Translations under genes and position numbers: made by a program
Shown here: piece after piece, positions 45,401-56,339 of the stretch
Layout of the letters: each line of letters starts with the position of its first letter
Position numbering within the stretch: the first letter of the stretch is position 1
Source of the DNA: Coffea arabica
Lineage: Eukaryota > Streptophyta > Magnoliopsida > Gentianales > Rubiaceae
Reading direction: 5' to 3'
NCBI RefSeq assembly: GCF_036785885.1
Contig: NC_092326.1
Span: 4,526,001 to 4,590,000 of the forward strand
Length of the DNA: 64,000 nucleotides
The notes under the pieces: model-generated
What the model saw: only the letters and a program-made list of their open reading frames with translations
The model's database searches: none
Told to the model about the DNA's origin: nothing

Positions 45401-46527
45401 TCTGTAATCCTAACTAACACCGTCTGATTATTAGTTGTAATTTACCACAAGCACATACATAATTATCCTGATTTCACATATTAGAGATCATTGTGCTAAC
45501 CAATTTTTGGGGCTTGGGTCAGCATTATGAACAACTTCCTCAACCAAGAAGCACCGAATTCACCACATGCAAAATGTAAGTTGCAGATGAATTTAATGAA
45601 ATACATGTCTATAGAGTACATATAATACACATGGACCTCCTTCAGCTTATGTTCTGAGCATAAAGATCTTTTCTTGTTTGCCAAATCCATGTTTTTTGTA
45701 TCGCTTCAGACTATAAAATCTGTAATGCGTATGCATCCCCTTCACATAATCTACTTCAAGGTTCAAATTAGTGCACCATTGTCCTAAACATTTCATAAGT
45801 ACTTCCCTACATAATTTTATAAATTAGTGCACCGCCTTCCCGTAATTTGCTTCGAGACTAAAATATGTGTGGCGTTGTCCTACACATTTCATAAATATTA
45901 CCCAATAACATTTGTAGAACCGATCTTCGTTACAATATGTTCGACAGGACAAAACCACCATACATATTGCAAACATTTAGACGTAGTATATCGGTTGTTC
46001 AATCAGACCACAAAATTTTGTCAAATTTCAGTTCAAATAAGTGTAAATTTTCACCAGGAAACTTCCAAAAATATATCATAATAGATCATGTAACAAATAT
46101 GCAGTGGCAAGAAAACAAGCGCCTGCTCTGAAAGCTTGTAACTATAACTTCAAGAAACCTAAGCTCCAGAATAAAATCAAGATCAAATTGAATCTATCTT
46201 TTTCCCCCACATTGCATTCACTTTCTTTTTTTTCAGGGCAGCAAAAAATTCCCCTATTTTTGTTCCCTTTTTCATCCTTTAGACTAGCAAGAGTTTTGAT
46301 GGGCGAAAGACCGTTAGATCTGACAAATGGGTCATCAAAAATCATAATAAGAAATGTCACTAAACTCCGATAATTCATATTCCTTGTCTGCAGTGCAAAA
46401 TTAAGAAAAGTGTGCTTAATCTAATACAACTGAATCAGAAATTAAGGGCACCAATATCTGCAAAGTTAGTTACTCTTATGCTACTGTGTGAGTCAGTGAG
46501 AGAGAAAGAGTTGTGGGTTCTAACCAT
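42493..46527 (-). CDS. Coatomer subunit zeta (COPI coat)
   Basis: The zeta subunit is part of the COPI coat that drives Golgi-to-ER vesicle traffic in the cytosol. Exons on the minus strand are 46527-46525 (the ATG alone), 44631-44472, 44049-43902, 43751-43674, 42732-42648 and 42552-42493 (stop TGA 42495-42493), giving 177 aa. The start reads [20 protein letters not shown] and is typical of plant zeta proteins. [20 protein letters not shown] follows, then [20 protein letters not shown] and [17 protein letters not shown], ending [15 protein letters not shown]. All exon junctions agree in phase. No ATG exists in the second exon, so a distant first exon ending exactly at ATG|GTTAGA (46525) is my best model. 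The 1.9-kb first intron is ordinary. Confidence 0.93.
44632..46524 (-). other. First intron of the COPI zeta gene
   Basis: 1893 bp, AT-rich, acceptor TTGTAG at 44632. Nothing else recognised; small open frames are chance. Confidence 0.6.
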
Positions 46528-46861
46528 TTCAAGCGATCGGTCTTCGCCGGTAGAAACTGCCTTCGAAGATTGCGGGAGGGAAGGGTTAATGATGTTTGGG
46601 TTTCAGAACAGGGTTCGACGGTGAGCATATGCTCAGCATAGTATATGTTCTGCATCCGTTTCCTTTTAGCCCTTTAAAAGTTAGTCTTGTATCAATTTAA
46701 CCCACTAATAAATTGACTTTCTCATTTTCGGCACCCATATTTTTAGTATGTAGATTTTGGAAACAACCAAAGTTAAGGTTGCTTGAAAAGAGGATTTCGA
46801 TTGTAATTTCAAAATTGTAATTGTAAGTTACTATTTCTTTCGTCATATTAGTACTTGTCAT
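46528..46861 (-). promoter_or_regulatory. 5' UTR and promoter region of the COPI zeta gene
   Basis: The minus-strand sequence before the ATG (46528 to about 46625) is less AT-rich, as in a 5' UTR. Upstream ACATATACTATG near 46640 could serve as a TATA-like element. Confidence 0.4.
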
Positions 46862-47294
46862 CAGTGATGGAACTAGAACCCTAGAGTCAGGGGTTCAATT
46901 TCAACACCACATCAAATATACTTGTTGTAAACTTACAATCAAAAAACACTTATGTTAAACATATTTTTTTTTGTTATGTCAATTATACTTTGGCATCTAA
47001 GTTGTGCTATAATCTAGTGGTAGTTTTGAAACATCAAACAAGTTTGTTCTTGGATTTACCAAATAACTAACTTTAATTAGATCCAACACTGTTGTGAAAC
47101 ATAAGAATTAAAAATTTTTAATTTATTGAGGGAGGCTAATATAAATAAGGAATTGATATTAAAAAATTTTAGAGGGCACAATAAATATAAGAAAGAGAAT
47201 TTCAAAAATATTGGAGGGCAAAGTTGATAAAAATATGAATTTCAAATATTTTATGGGGTGCAAATGAAGGAAAAACTTAAAAGTTTTTAAAAAT

Positions 47295-48427
47295 AGAAAA
47301 TCATTCAAAACGTACCTCACATTCTGCAAAATAATATATTTCGTCCCTCACTTTTAAAATTCACATTGATCAATTTTGGTCCCTACCTAAATTTCCCATT
47401 AGTTTTAGCCTCACATTCTGCAAAATAATATTTTTCGTCTCTCATTTTTTAAAATATAATTTTAAATCCCTTACAAATTCACATTAATCAAATTTGGTAT
47501 CTACCTAGATTTTCGATTAGTTTTAGGCCGGAATACAGCATGTGTCTTGCACATGATCATTTTTAAGGGGTAAAATTGTCAAATCAAATTTCATATAATT
47601 CAATTTTTTCGTCCCTCATATTTTACAAAATAATTTTTTTCGTTCCTCACATTTCAAAAATGAATTTTTTCATCTCTCATATTTCACAAAATAAATTTTT
47701 CATCTCTCACTAATCATGTGAATGAATAGTTTCTTTTTTTTAAACCAATGTATATATCTATTTGAATTTATTTGAATAATACGAATATCAAGTAATATAT
47801 CTGTATTTGATTTCATCTACAACTACAATTAGTTTATTTATGTGAAATTAAATAGAGATATATTACATGTTATTTGTACTATTTAGGTGAAATCAAATAT
47901 ATATATATATATATATGAGTTTTCAAAAATAAGAAAAGACTATCATATACATGATCAATAAGAGATGAAAATTTTCCTTTTGCAAAATGTGAATAATGAA
48001 AAAAATTATTTTGCGAAATGTGAGGGACAAAAAAATTCGGCATTGTTTGGATTGCATTTTTCTGAATTTTTTGTGAAAAAATTGCTGTAGCCATTTGATA
48101 TATGTGATGTAAAAAAGTGATTGAAAAATGTATCCACGGAAAACGTGGCAATTTTCTTTAGAAATCTACAATCCAAACACACCTTCATTTTGTGAAATGT
48201 GATGAGTTATAGATCAGATTATGTGAAATGTGTTTGACAATTTTACCCCTCAAAATGATCATGTGTACGGCACGTGCTAAATTCTGGCAAAAAACTAGTC
48301 AAAAACCTAGATAGGGACCAAATTTAATCAATGTGAATTTGTAAGGGACTTAAAATTACACTTTTAAAAGTAAGGAATGAAAAAATTATTTTACAAAATA
48401 TAAGGGACGTTTTGAACGATTTTTTCT
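47295..48427. mobile_element. Long-TIR Mutator-like fold-back element, copy 2
   Basis: The sequence is related along both arms to the copy at 38205-39596 (CAAAATAATATTTTTCGTC, CAAATTCACATTAATCAAAT, GCACATGATCATTTTTAAGG and inverted partners). A 9-bp target duplication TTTAAAAAT lies at 47286-47294 and 48428-48436. The left arm carries a partial internal duplication (CCTCACATTCTGCAAAATAA appears twice). It hosts a MITE in the right arm. Confidence 0.85.
48039..48183. mobile_element. 145-bp MITE nested in the Mutator-like element
   Basis: Termini GGCATTGTTTGGATTGCA and CTACAATCCAAACACACC are inverted. TTC flanks both sides (48036-48038, 48184-48186). The sister copy shows the uninterrupted site (AAATTCATTTTGTGAAATG), which proves the borders and the 3-bp duplication. 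A 3-bp duplication fits a Harbinger-like MITE, though TTC is not the usual target. Confidence 0.85.
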
Positions 48428-48533
48428 TTTAAAAATTCGATACATAAGATAAAATTTTCTCATAGTTGAGGAGGGATGCAATTGCCCCCCTCCCCTCCCC
48501 TTAACTGTATTTGGCTCCGTCATTGCTTGCCAT

Positions 48534-48938
48534 ACAATCTAGATGGGTCGTGTTGTTATTGTTACCCTTTAAACAAAAAGAAAAAAAATCAATTCGCGCA
48601 CACACAAATCTATCTTGCTTTTGTAATTAGAGTATAATTGTTCTATATTTCCTATTGTTGGACTTGATTCTAATATAGATTCAATAAATGCTAAAAAAGT
48701 TGATACACATATACATCCTAAAAAATCTCTAATTCTTTTGTTTTTTGAAATTTGAATTATTAAAAACGACGAGAATGCAATAAAACAAAGGGGAACATTG
48801 CAATAGAGAATGATTAATATATAGTTATGCATGTAGGTAAAATTTTCAAAATGGCAAAAGGAAAAATGATATCTTATCAAGAGGATGCAAGTTGTACCAA
48901 ATTCACAATTAGTGAATACTGTTATAAAACTAATAAAA
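48534..48938. other. Spacer before the array, no gene
   Basis: AT-rich sequence. A minus-strand open frame of 144 codons covers part of it and runs into the LTR; it shows no recognisable domain and is Phe/Ile-rich, so I leave it uncalled. Confidence 0.45.
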
Positions 48939-49245
48939 TGAAATACTACAATAGGAATTGAAGAAATAGAGAAATGGAAAATGATATTCTTATATTTCAA
49001 CAAATACCAAAGTCATCTCAAAGGATGTCAATGTACCTCTATATATAGGTACTACAAGATCAAAGGTACATAAATTCTATTAAACACCCACTACTACAGG
49101 AATATGAAGAAATCTATGAAACGATTTTTCATTACATGAATAGATTTATGAATTGTAACTTCTATACATAATGTAGCCATAAAATCATGAATTAATCCTC
49201 TTGGGAAAACAAAGAGACATTAACATTTTTAGTTATTTCATAACA
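48939..49245 (-). repeat. LTR of array unit A1
   Basis: On the minus strand it starts TGTTATGAAATAACT, has TATA-like CCTATATATAGAG, and ends near CTTCAATTCC. A polypurine tract CAAGGGGAAG directly precedes its minus-strand start. Homology to the other three LTR copies stops at about 48950, which marks the left edge of the array. Confidence 0.85.
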
Positions 49246-49384
49246 CTTCCCCTTGAATGTCCATTACATAAAAAATATGTCTCGTTAAAACCTTACTAGG
49301 AAAAAATCCATCAGGACAAAAACCTTAGTGAAGGAAAAGGAGTACACTATTCTTTTGTATTAATTTCTCCCCCTGATGCAAACA

Positions 49385-51470
49385 TCATTTGAGATCTTTT
49401 AATCGTCGCATTCCAATACTCTACACCAATTTCTCAAATGTCGCAGTTGGTAATGGCTTGGTAAATAAATCTGCTAGATTATTATCTGATCGGATTTGTT
49501 GCACATCAGTTTCACCACTCTTTTGCAAATCATGAGTAAAAAAGAATTTTAGTAAAATGTGTTTCGTCCTATCCCTTTAATATATCCACCTTTCAATTGA
49601 GCTATACAAGCTGCATTGTATTCATATAATATAGTTCGAGGATTTTTTTTTTTCAGAGGATAACCCACAACTTTTTCGGATATAGTGGGTCATTGATCTC
49701 AATCAAACACATTCTCGACTGGTTTCATGAATTGCTATTATTTCAACATGATTCGATGAAGTGGCGGCTAGTAATTGCTTTGTAGATTATCAAGAAATGG
49801 CTGTGCCTCCATATGTAAATAAATAACCAGTCTGAGATCTTGCTTTATGCGAGTCGGATAAATACCCAGCATCAGCATAACCAACCAATTCAGATTTGGA
49901 TTTATTTGAATAAAATAAAACAAGATCAATTGTTCCTTGGAGATAGCGAAGAATATGTTTAATTCCATTCCAATGTCGTCTTGTGGGCGAGGAACTAAAT
50001 CTTACTAATAAATTTACTGCAAATGATATATCAGGTCTTGTACAATTAGCAAGATACATTAGTGCACCAATTGCACTGAGATATGGTACTTCAGAACCAA
50101 GTATCTTTTCATTTTCCTCTTGTGGTCTAAAAGGATCCTTATTAGGATCTAATGATCTGACAACCATTGGAGTACTTAATGTATGTGATTTATCCATATA
50201 AAATCGCTTTAATACCTTCTGGGTATATGCAGTTTGGTGTACAAAAATTTCACCTTTCAAATGCTCAATCTATAAACCAAGGCAGAATTTTGTCTTTTCA
50301 AAATCTTTAATTTCAAATTCTTTTTTCAAATATTCAACACTATTTTGAATCTCTACAGAAGTTCCAATTAAATTTAGATCAACTTATACCGCAATTATCA
50401 CAAAATTTGATCCATTTTTTTTAATAAAAACACATGGACATATTGGATCATTGGTATAACCATCTTTAGTTAGACATTCATTGAGGCAGTTATACCACAA
50501 TAGTCCAGATTGTTTGAACCCATACAAAGACTTTTGTAATTTAATAGAATAAATATCTTTAGGAGTTGATTTGCATGCTTCAGGCATGTTAAATCCTTCG
50601 GGGATTCTCATAAAAATATTATTTTTAAGATTTCTATATAAATATGCAGTAACAATGTCCATTAGACGCATATCTAATTTTTCATGTACTGCAAAATTTA
50701 TAAGATATCTAAATGTGATAGCATCCATTACAGGTGAATACGTTTCATCATAATCAAATCCAGGCTTTTGTGAAAATCCTTGGGCTACATGTCTTGATTT
50801 ATACATCACAATTTCATTTTTCTCAAAAAATCCATTTATATCCTACTGGCTTTACACCTTCAGGTGTTTAGACTACAGGTCCAAAAATTTTTCTTTTAGC
50901 CAGTGAATTCAATTTAGATTGGATCGCATCATTCCATTTTGGCCAATAATTTCTACGTCGATATTCATCAACCGATCTAGGCTTCTGATCCTCAACCCTC
51001 TGCCATAATATCAAGTGTTACGTTATATGCAAAAATATTATCAATAATTATTTCTTTTCGATTCCAACTTTTTATTAGAATGGCAAAATTTATTGAATTT
51101 TCTATAATTTCATTCTATTCAAGAATTGGCTCTTTAGGAGCGACCACTTCAGGAGCTTGAATTTTGTCACTAATTATTGATTCATCTACTACTCTTTTTT
51201 TTGGAGAATTTTTATCTTTAGAACCAAGAGGTCTCCCACGCTTCAGGCGTGCTTTAGACTCATTAGCACTTGTAATTTGTTCTTCAGGGACATCGATTTT
51301 AATCGGAGCATTTTCAGCAAGAATATGTGATTTAGTAACTCTTTTGGAGTCATTAAATGCATCCGGTAATTGATTTACAAGTTTTTCCAAATGTATAATC
51401 CTTTGAACTTCTAATTCACATTCTTTTGTACAAGAATCAAGGAAATTCAATGATATTTTTCAAGTGATTT
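49385..51470 (-). pseudogene. Unit A1 copia pol remnant (integrase tail, reverse transcriptase, RNase H)
   Basis: Going 5' to 3' on the minus strand, 51450-51115 encodes the integrase/RT linker with KRGRPLGSKDKNSPKK. Then 50809-50384 carries reverse transcriptase blocks (YKSRHVAQGFSQKPGFDYDE, KLQKSLYGFKQSG), and 50260-49790 carries the C-terminal RT and RNase H start (LSAIGALMYLANCTRPDISF, SQTGYLFTYGG). The end near 49385 matches RNase H (SIGMRRLKDLK-stop in the sister unit). At least four frame breaks separate the pieces, and protease and the integrase core are absent. Confidence 0.9.
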
Positions 51471-52245
51471 CCTTTGTCGGTTGATTTTTGCAAAAAGTCT
51501 TGTATTATTTGCCGATAGTTATCGAGCGTGTCCGCATCCTCAATGTGAGCACTAAAATTTCTTAGATAATCTACATAAGACCAGAAGTCATTAGTGTAAT
51601 CTTGTGGGTAATACACCACTGGTTCAGTAACCAAACCTAGTTGCGTTTTTAGTTCCGCTGCTTTTTTTTGCCGCTGAATGGAAGGATAATAAAAGACAGC
51701 AGTACAGATGCTAGGTTGATTAGCATGTTGAATCCGATATGTCCAATTTTCGACATTGATTGTTAAAGTCGGTATTCTCGTTTTCATCTTTTGATGAGCA
51801 CGAATGACAATTTCCTAACGCTCTTCAGACGTCAAGAGGAAAGGATGGTACTTCAGTTTTGGCCGCAGAAAATCCCTCACACTACAAAAATAATCATACT
51901 CCGCTTGTAAAAGGCTCGGATGAGGTTGTGGAAGCGTGTCTTTGAACATTTGATAGAGAGAGTTCATATCAAGCACATTGCGCCTTTTTCACTATTTTTT
52001 CTCCTTTCTACAATCAAATTTAATCAAGAACAGCTTTACTTTTCCTCCAACCACAAAAATTTTGTTCCCCGTTATGTCGCCGTGGCAAATTTTCATCTTC
52101 GAAATATCTCCAAAACACGAGATGATGCCCCTCCATTAAGAGAAATCCTTTACCATCATGGGATGCATGATGCTGCTCCCAGAAATATGCACTGAAGGTA
52201 CTGTCAATCCTCTAAGTGATGAAATAGTAGCGATACGGACACTCT
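51437..52245 (-). pseudogene. Unit A1 captured kinase-KEN (IRE1/RNase L-like) fragment
   Basis: On the minus strand the fragment starts near CHGDITGN (kinase HxDxxxxN catalytic-loop pattern, about 52090). It passes through a broken middle, then reads in one frame from 51787 to 51437: RIQHANQPSICTAVFYY, YYPQDYTNDFWSYVDYLRNF, then SAHIEDADTLDNYRQIIQ. LRNFSAH matches the R-N-x3-H active-site spacing of the KEN ribonuclease domain that follows the kinase in IRE1 and RNase L. The HPFLW signature that opens KEN is clear in the B units. It is not part of any copia protein I know, so I infer capture of a host gene piece. In A1 the kinase part has stops; only the KEN part is open. Confidence 0.6.
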
Positions 52246-52975
52246 CTCTTTGCAGTGCCGTATATCTAAAAATTTTAAATCTGTCAATGAATATAATTCA
52301 GCCATATTCAGAATGACTTCTAAATTATCATTATGTGGCAAAAAAATCACTGATGAAGATATGATAGAGAAGACAGTTTCTACTTTTCATGTTTCTAACA
52401 TGCTCCTGCAGCAGCAATATCGAGAGAAGGGATTTAAAAAATATTCTGAACTTTTCGCATGTCTTCTTTTAGTTGAACAAAATAATTAATTATTGCTGAA
52501 AAATCATGAGTCCCGACCAACTGGTGCAAGTCCATTCCCCGACGTGAAAGCGACCCAATTTCAAAATTCTGGTCGAGGTCGTGGATGTGGCCGTAGAGGT
52601 AGGCGTGGACGTGGCCGTGGACACGATCGTAGTAGATTTGTGCCCCGTAAAAATGATAACCGTAGCAAACAATAAAATATTTTTCAAAAAAGGAAAAATA
52701 ACTACGATCAAAAAAATGGAGAAAAGAAAGTTTATGAAGAAAAATGCTACCGGTGTGGTATGGAAGGTCATTAGTCTCGTACCTGTCGTACGGCCGAAAA
52801 TCTTGTTGATCTCTATCAAGCATCATTGAAAAAGAAAGACAAAGGCGTTGAGACAAATTTCATTGATCAAACGAATAACTATGATGATGATGGTGATGCT
52901 GATATGACACACCACAATGTAGCTGATTTTTTTGAGTATCCTGAAGATGTAAACGAATATCCCATGATTATTTAG
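52245..52975 (+). pseudogene. Unit A1 copia gag, inverted relative to pol
   Basis: The plus-strand frame from 52250 reads FKSVNEYNSAIFRMTSKL and QQQYREKGFKKYSEL, typical of copia gag, to a TAA at 52486 (EQNN-stop). It continues with an Arg/Gly-rich stretch (GRGRGCGRRGRRGRGRGH) and a zinc knuckle CYRCGMEGH-stop-SRTC in which TAG replaces the expected Trp codon. It ends DVNEYPMII-stop at 52973. The N-terminal part of gag is missing. Both stops are shared with unit A2, so they predate the dimer duplication. Confidence 0.88.
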
Positions 52976-53076
52976 ATATTTTTATGATGTTTTATATCTT
53001 TTATGTAATTTTCTTTCCATTGAATATTTATTTTCGCATCTTTATTAATATTTATTTTTGTTTGAAATTTTCTTTC

Positions 53077-53376
53077 TGAAAAAGAAATTGAAGAAGTAGA
53101 TAAATGGAAAATGATATTCTTATGTTTCAACAAATACCAAAGTCATCTCAAATGGTGTCAATGTATCTCTATATATAGGTACTACAAGATCAAAGATACA
53201 TAAATTCTATTAAATACCCACTACTACCAGAATATGAAAAAACCTATGAAACGGTTTCTCCACTACATGAATAGATTTATGGATTGTAACTTCTATACAT
53301 AATGTAGCCATAAAATCATCAATTAATCCTCTAGTAAATACAAAGGGACATTAACATTTTTAGTTATTTCATAACA
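53077..53376 (-). repeat. LTR of array unit B1
   Basis: 300 bp, same termini as the A1 LTR (minus-strand TGTTATGAAATAAC to TTCTTTTTCA). It sits between the A1 gag end and the B1 pol end. Next to its outer edge no tRNA primer-binding site is visible. Confidence 0.85.
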
Positions 53377-53514
53377 CCCCCCTGGGATGTCCATTACACA
53401 AAGAATATGCTTTGTTAAAACCTTACTAGGGAAAAATTCATCGGGACAGAAACTTTAGTGAAGGAAAAAGAGTACACTATTCTTGTGTATTAATTTCTCC
53501 CCCTGATGCAAATA

Positions 53515-55590
53515 TCATTTGAGATCTTTTAATCGTCGCATTCCAATACTCTTTACCAATTTTTCAAATGTCGCAGTTGGTAATGGCTTGGTAAATAAAT
53601 CTGTCAGATTATTATCTGATCGGATTGTTGCACATCAATTTCATCATTCTTTTGCAAATCATGAGTAAAAAAGAATTTTGGTGAAATGTGTTTCGTCCTA
53701 TCTCCTTTAATATATCCTCCTTTCAATTGAGCTATACAAGCTGCATTGTCTTCATATAATATAGTTCGAGGATTTTCTTTTTCAGAGGATAACCCACAAC
53801 ATTTTCGGATATAATGGGTCATTGATTTTAACCAAACACATTCTCGACTGGCTTCATGAATTGCTATTATTTCAACATGATTCGATGAAGTGGCGGCTAG
53901 TGATTGCTTTGTAGATCGCCAGGAAATGGTTGTGCCTCCATATGTAAATAAATAACCAGTCTAAGATCTTATTTTATGCGAGTTGGAAAAATATCCGGCA
54001 TCAGCATAACCAACCAATTCAGATTTGAATTCATTTGAATAAAATAAACCAAGATCAATTGTTTCTTGGAGATAGCGAAAAAAATGTTTAATACCATTCC
54101 AATGTCGTCTTGTAGGCGAGAAACTAAATCTTACTAATAAATTTACTGCAAATGATATACCAGGTCTTGTACAATTAGTAAGATACATTAGTGCACCAAT
54201 TGCACTGAGATATGATACTTCAGAACCAATTATTTTTTTATTTTTCACTCGTGCTCTGAAAGGATCCTTATTAGGATCTAATGATCTGACAACCATTGGA
54301 GTACTCAATGTATGTGATTTATCTATGTAAAATCACTTTAATATCTTCTGGGTATATGCAGTTTGGTGTACAAAAATTTCACCTTTCAAATGCTCAATCT
54401 GTAAATCAAGGCAGAATTTTGTCTTTCCAAAATCTTTAATTTCAAATTCTTTTTTCTAATATTCAACACTATTTTGAATATCTTCAAGAGTTCCAATTAA
54501 ATTTAGATCAATTTATACCGCAATCATCATAAAATTTGATCCATTTTTTTAATAAAAACACATGGACATATTGGATCATTTGTATAACCATCTTTAGTTA
54601 GACATTCATTGAGCCGATTATACCACATTAGTCCAGATTGTTTGAACCTATACAAAGACTTTTGTAATTTAATAGAATATATATCTTTATGAGTTGATTT
54701 GCATGCTTCAGGCATGTTAAATCCTTCGGCGATTCTCATATAAATATAATTTTCAAGATTTTCATATAAATATGCAGTAACATTGTCCATTAGACGCATA
54801 TCTAATTTTCATGTACTGCAAAACTCATAAGATATCTAAATATGATAGCATCCATTACAGGTGAATACGTTTCATCATAATGAAATCCAGGCTTTTGTGA
54901 AAATCCTTGGGCTACATGTCATGTTTTATACCTCACAATTTCATTTTTCTCATTTTTTTTCTCAAAAAACCCATTTATATCCTACTGGTTTTACATCTTC
55001 AGATGTTTGGACTACAGGTCCAAAAATTTTTCTTTTAACTAGTGAGTCCAATTCAGATTGGATCGCATCTTTCTATTTTGACCAATCATTTCTACGTCGA
55101 CATTCATCAACCAATCTAGGCTCCTGATTCTCGTCCTCTGCCATAATATCAAGTGCTACGTTATATGCAAAAATATTATCAATAATTATTTCTTTTCGAT
55201 TCCAACTTTTTCTTGGAGTGACAAAATTTATTGAATTTTCTATAATTTCATTCTATTCAAGAATTGGCACTTTAGGAGCGACCTCTTCACGAGTTTGAAT
55301 TTTGTCACTAATTATAGATTCATCTACTTCTCTTTTCTTTTGAGAATTTTAATTATTCGAACCAAGAGGTTTCCCACGTTTCAGGCGTATTTTAGACTCA
55401 TTAGCATTTGTAATTTATTCTTCAGGGTTATCGATTTTAATTGGAGCATTTTCAGCAAGAATATGTGATTTAGTAACTGTTTTGGAGTCATTAAATGCAT
55501 CCGGTAATTAATTTGCAATTTTTTACAAATGTATAATCCTTTGAACTTCTAATTCACATTCTTTAGTACGAGAATCAAGGAAATTCAATG
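53515..55590 (-). pseudogene. Unit B1 copia pol remnant
   Basis: Same order as A1. Pieces are 54799-54527 (reverse transcriptase, RLMDNVTAYLYENLENYIYM, KLQKSLYRFKQSGLMWYN), 54308-53961 (SYLSAIGALMYLTNCTRPGI) and 53822-53604 (RNase H, ILYEDNAACIAQLKGGYIKG, KHISPKFFFTHDLQ). A one-base deletion near 54810 (CTAATTTTCATG where A units have an extra T) and a stop in the integrase-tail linker are shared with unit B2 and are type-B marks. Confidence 0.9.
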
Positions 55591-56335
55591 ATTTTTTCCA
55601 AGCGATTTTCTTTTTTGGTTGATTTTTGCAAAAGCCTTGTATTATTTGCCGATAGTTATCGAGCGTGTCCGCATCCTCAATGTGAGTACTAAATTTCTTA
55701 GATAATCTACATAAGACCAGAAGTCATTAGTGTAATCTTTTGGGTAATACACCACTGGTTCAGTAACCAACCTAGTTGCGTTTTTAGTTCCGCTGCTTTT
55801 TTTTGTTGCTGAATGGAAGGATAATAAAAGACAGCAGTACAGATGCTAGGTTGGTTAGCATGTTGAATCCGAGATGTCCAATTTCCGACATTGATTGTTA
55901 AAGTCCGCATTCTTCTTTTCATCCTTCGATGAGCACGAATGACAATTTTCACACGCCCTTCATGCGTCCAGAGGAAAGGATGGTACTTCAGTTTTGGCCG
56001 CAGAAAATCTCTCACATTACAAAAATAATCATACTCCGCTTGTAAAAGGCTCGGATGAGGTTGTGGAAGCGTGTCTTTGAACATTTGATAGAGAGAGTTC
56101 ATATCAAGCACATTACGCCTTTTCCACTCTTTTTCCTCCTTTCTACAATCAAATTTAATCAAGAACAGCTTTACTTTTCCTCCAGCCACAAAAATTTTGT
56201 TCCCCGTTATGTCGCCGTGGCAAATTTTCATTTTCGAAATATCTCCAAAACACGAGATGATGCCCCTCCGTTAAGAGAATTACTTTATCATCATGGGATG
56301 CATGATGTTGCTCCCAGAAATATGCGCTGAAGGAA
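55590..56335 (-). pseudogene. Unit B1 captured kinase-KEN (IRE1/RNase L-like) fragment
   Basis: The best-preserved copy: 174 codons open from 56231 to 55707 on the minus strand. Residues 3-10 read ICHGDITG followed by NKIF, the kinase catalytic loop with Asp and Asn in place, then GGKVKLFLIKFD where a DFG-like segment would be. Near residues 75-90 DFLRPKLKYHPFLW resembles the LRP-x-HPxFW junction between kinase and KEN domains in IRE1. After residue 158 a one-base deletion (AACCAACC for AACCAAACC) shifts the frame. A second, one-base shorter A run near 55693 breaks the RN-x3-H segment that is open in A1. The kinase N-lobe is missing. The assignment rests on motif spacing read by eye. Confidence 0.62.
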
Positions 56336-56339
56336 CTGT

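Larger units (their letters stand above)
46862..48525. mobile_element. hAT-type element hosting two further insertions
   Basis: Left end CAGTGATGGAACTAGAA and right end TTTGGCTCCGTCATTG are imperfect inverted repeats. 8-bp flanks CTTGTCAT (46854-46861) and CTTGCCAT (48526-48533) differ at one base, consistent with an old hAT insertion. Only about 530 bp of the element itself remain, on either side of the Mutator-like insert at 47295-48427. No transposase. Confidence 0.78.

Noticed and set aside
48569..49003. 144-codon minus-strand open frame
   Set aside because: Phe/Ile-rich, no motif, and it crosses into the LTR of unit A1; chance frame in AT-rich DNA.
51920..52195. 91-codon plus-strand frame repeated in all four units (MRLWKRVFEHL start)
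   Set aside because: It is the antisense of the kinase-KEN fragment; its repetition only reflects the array.
52434..52856. 140-codon minus-strand frame repeated in A units
   Set aside because: Antisense shadow of the gag RG-rich and zinc-knuckle region (HVHAYLYGHIHD is the complement of the RG repeats).
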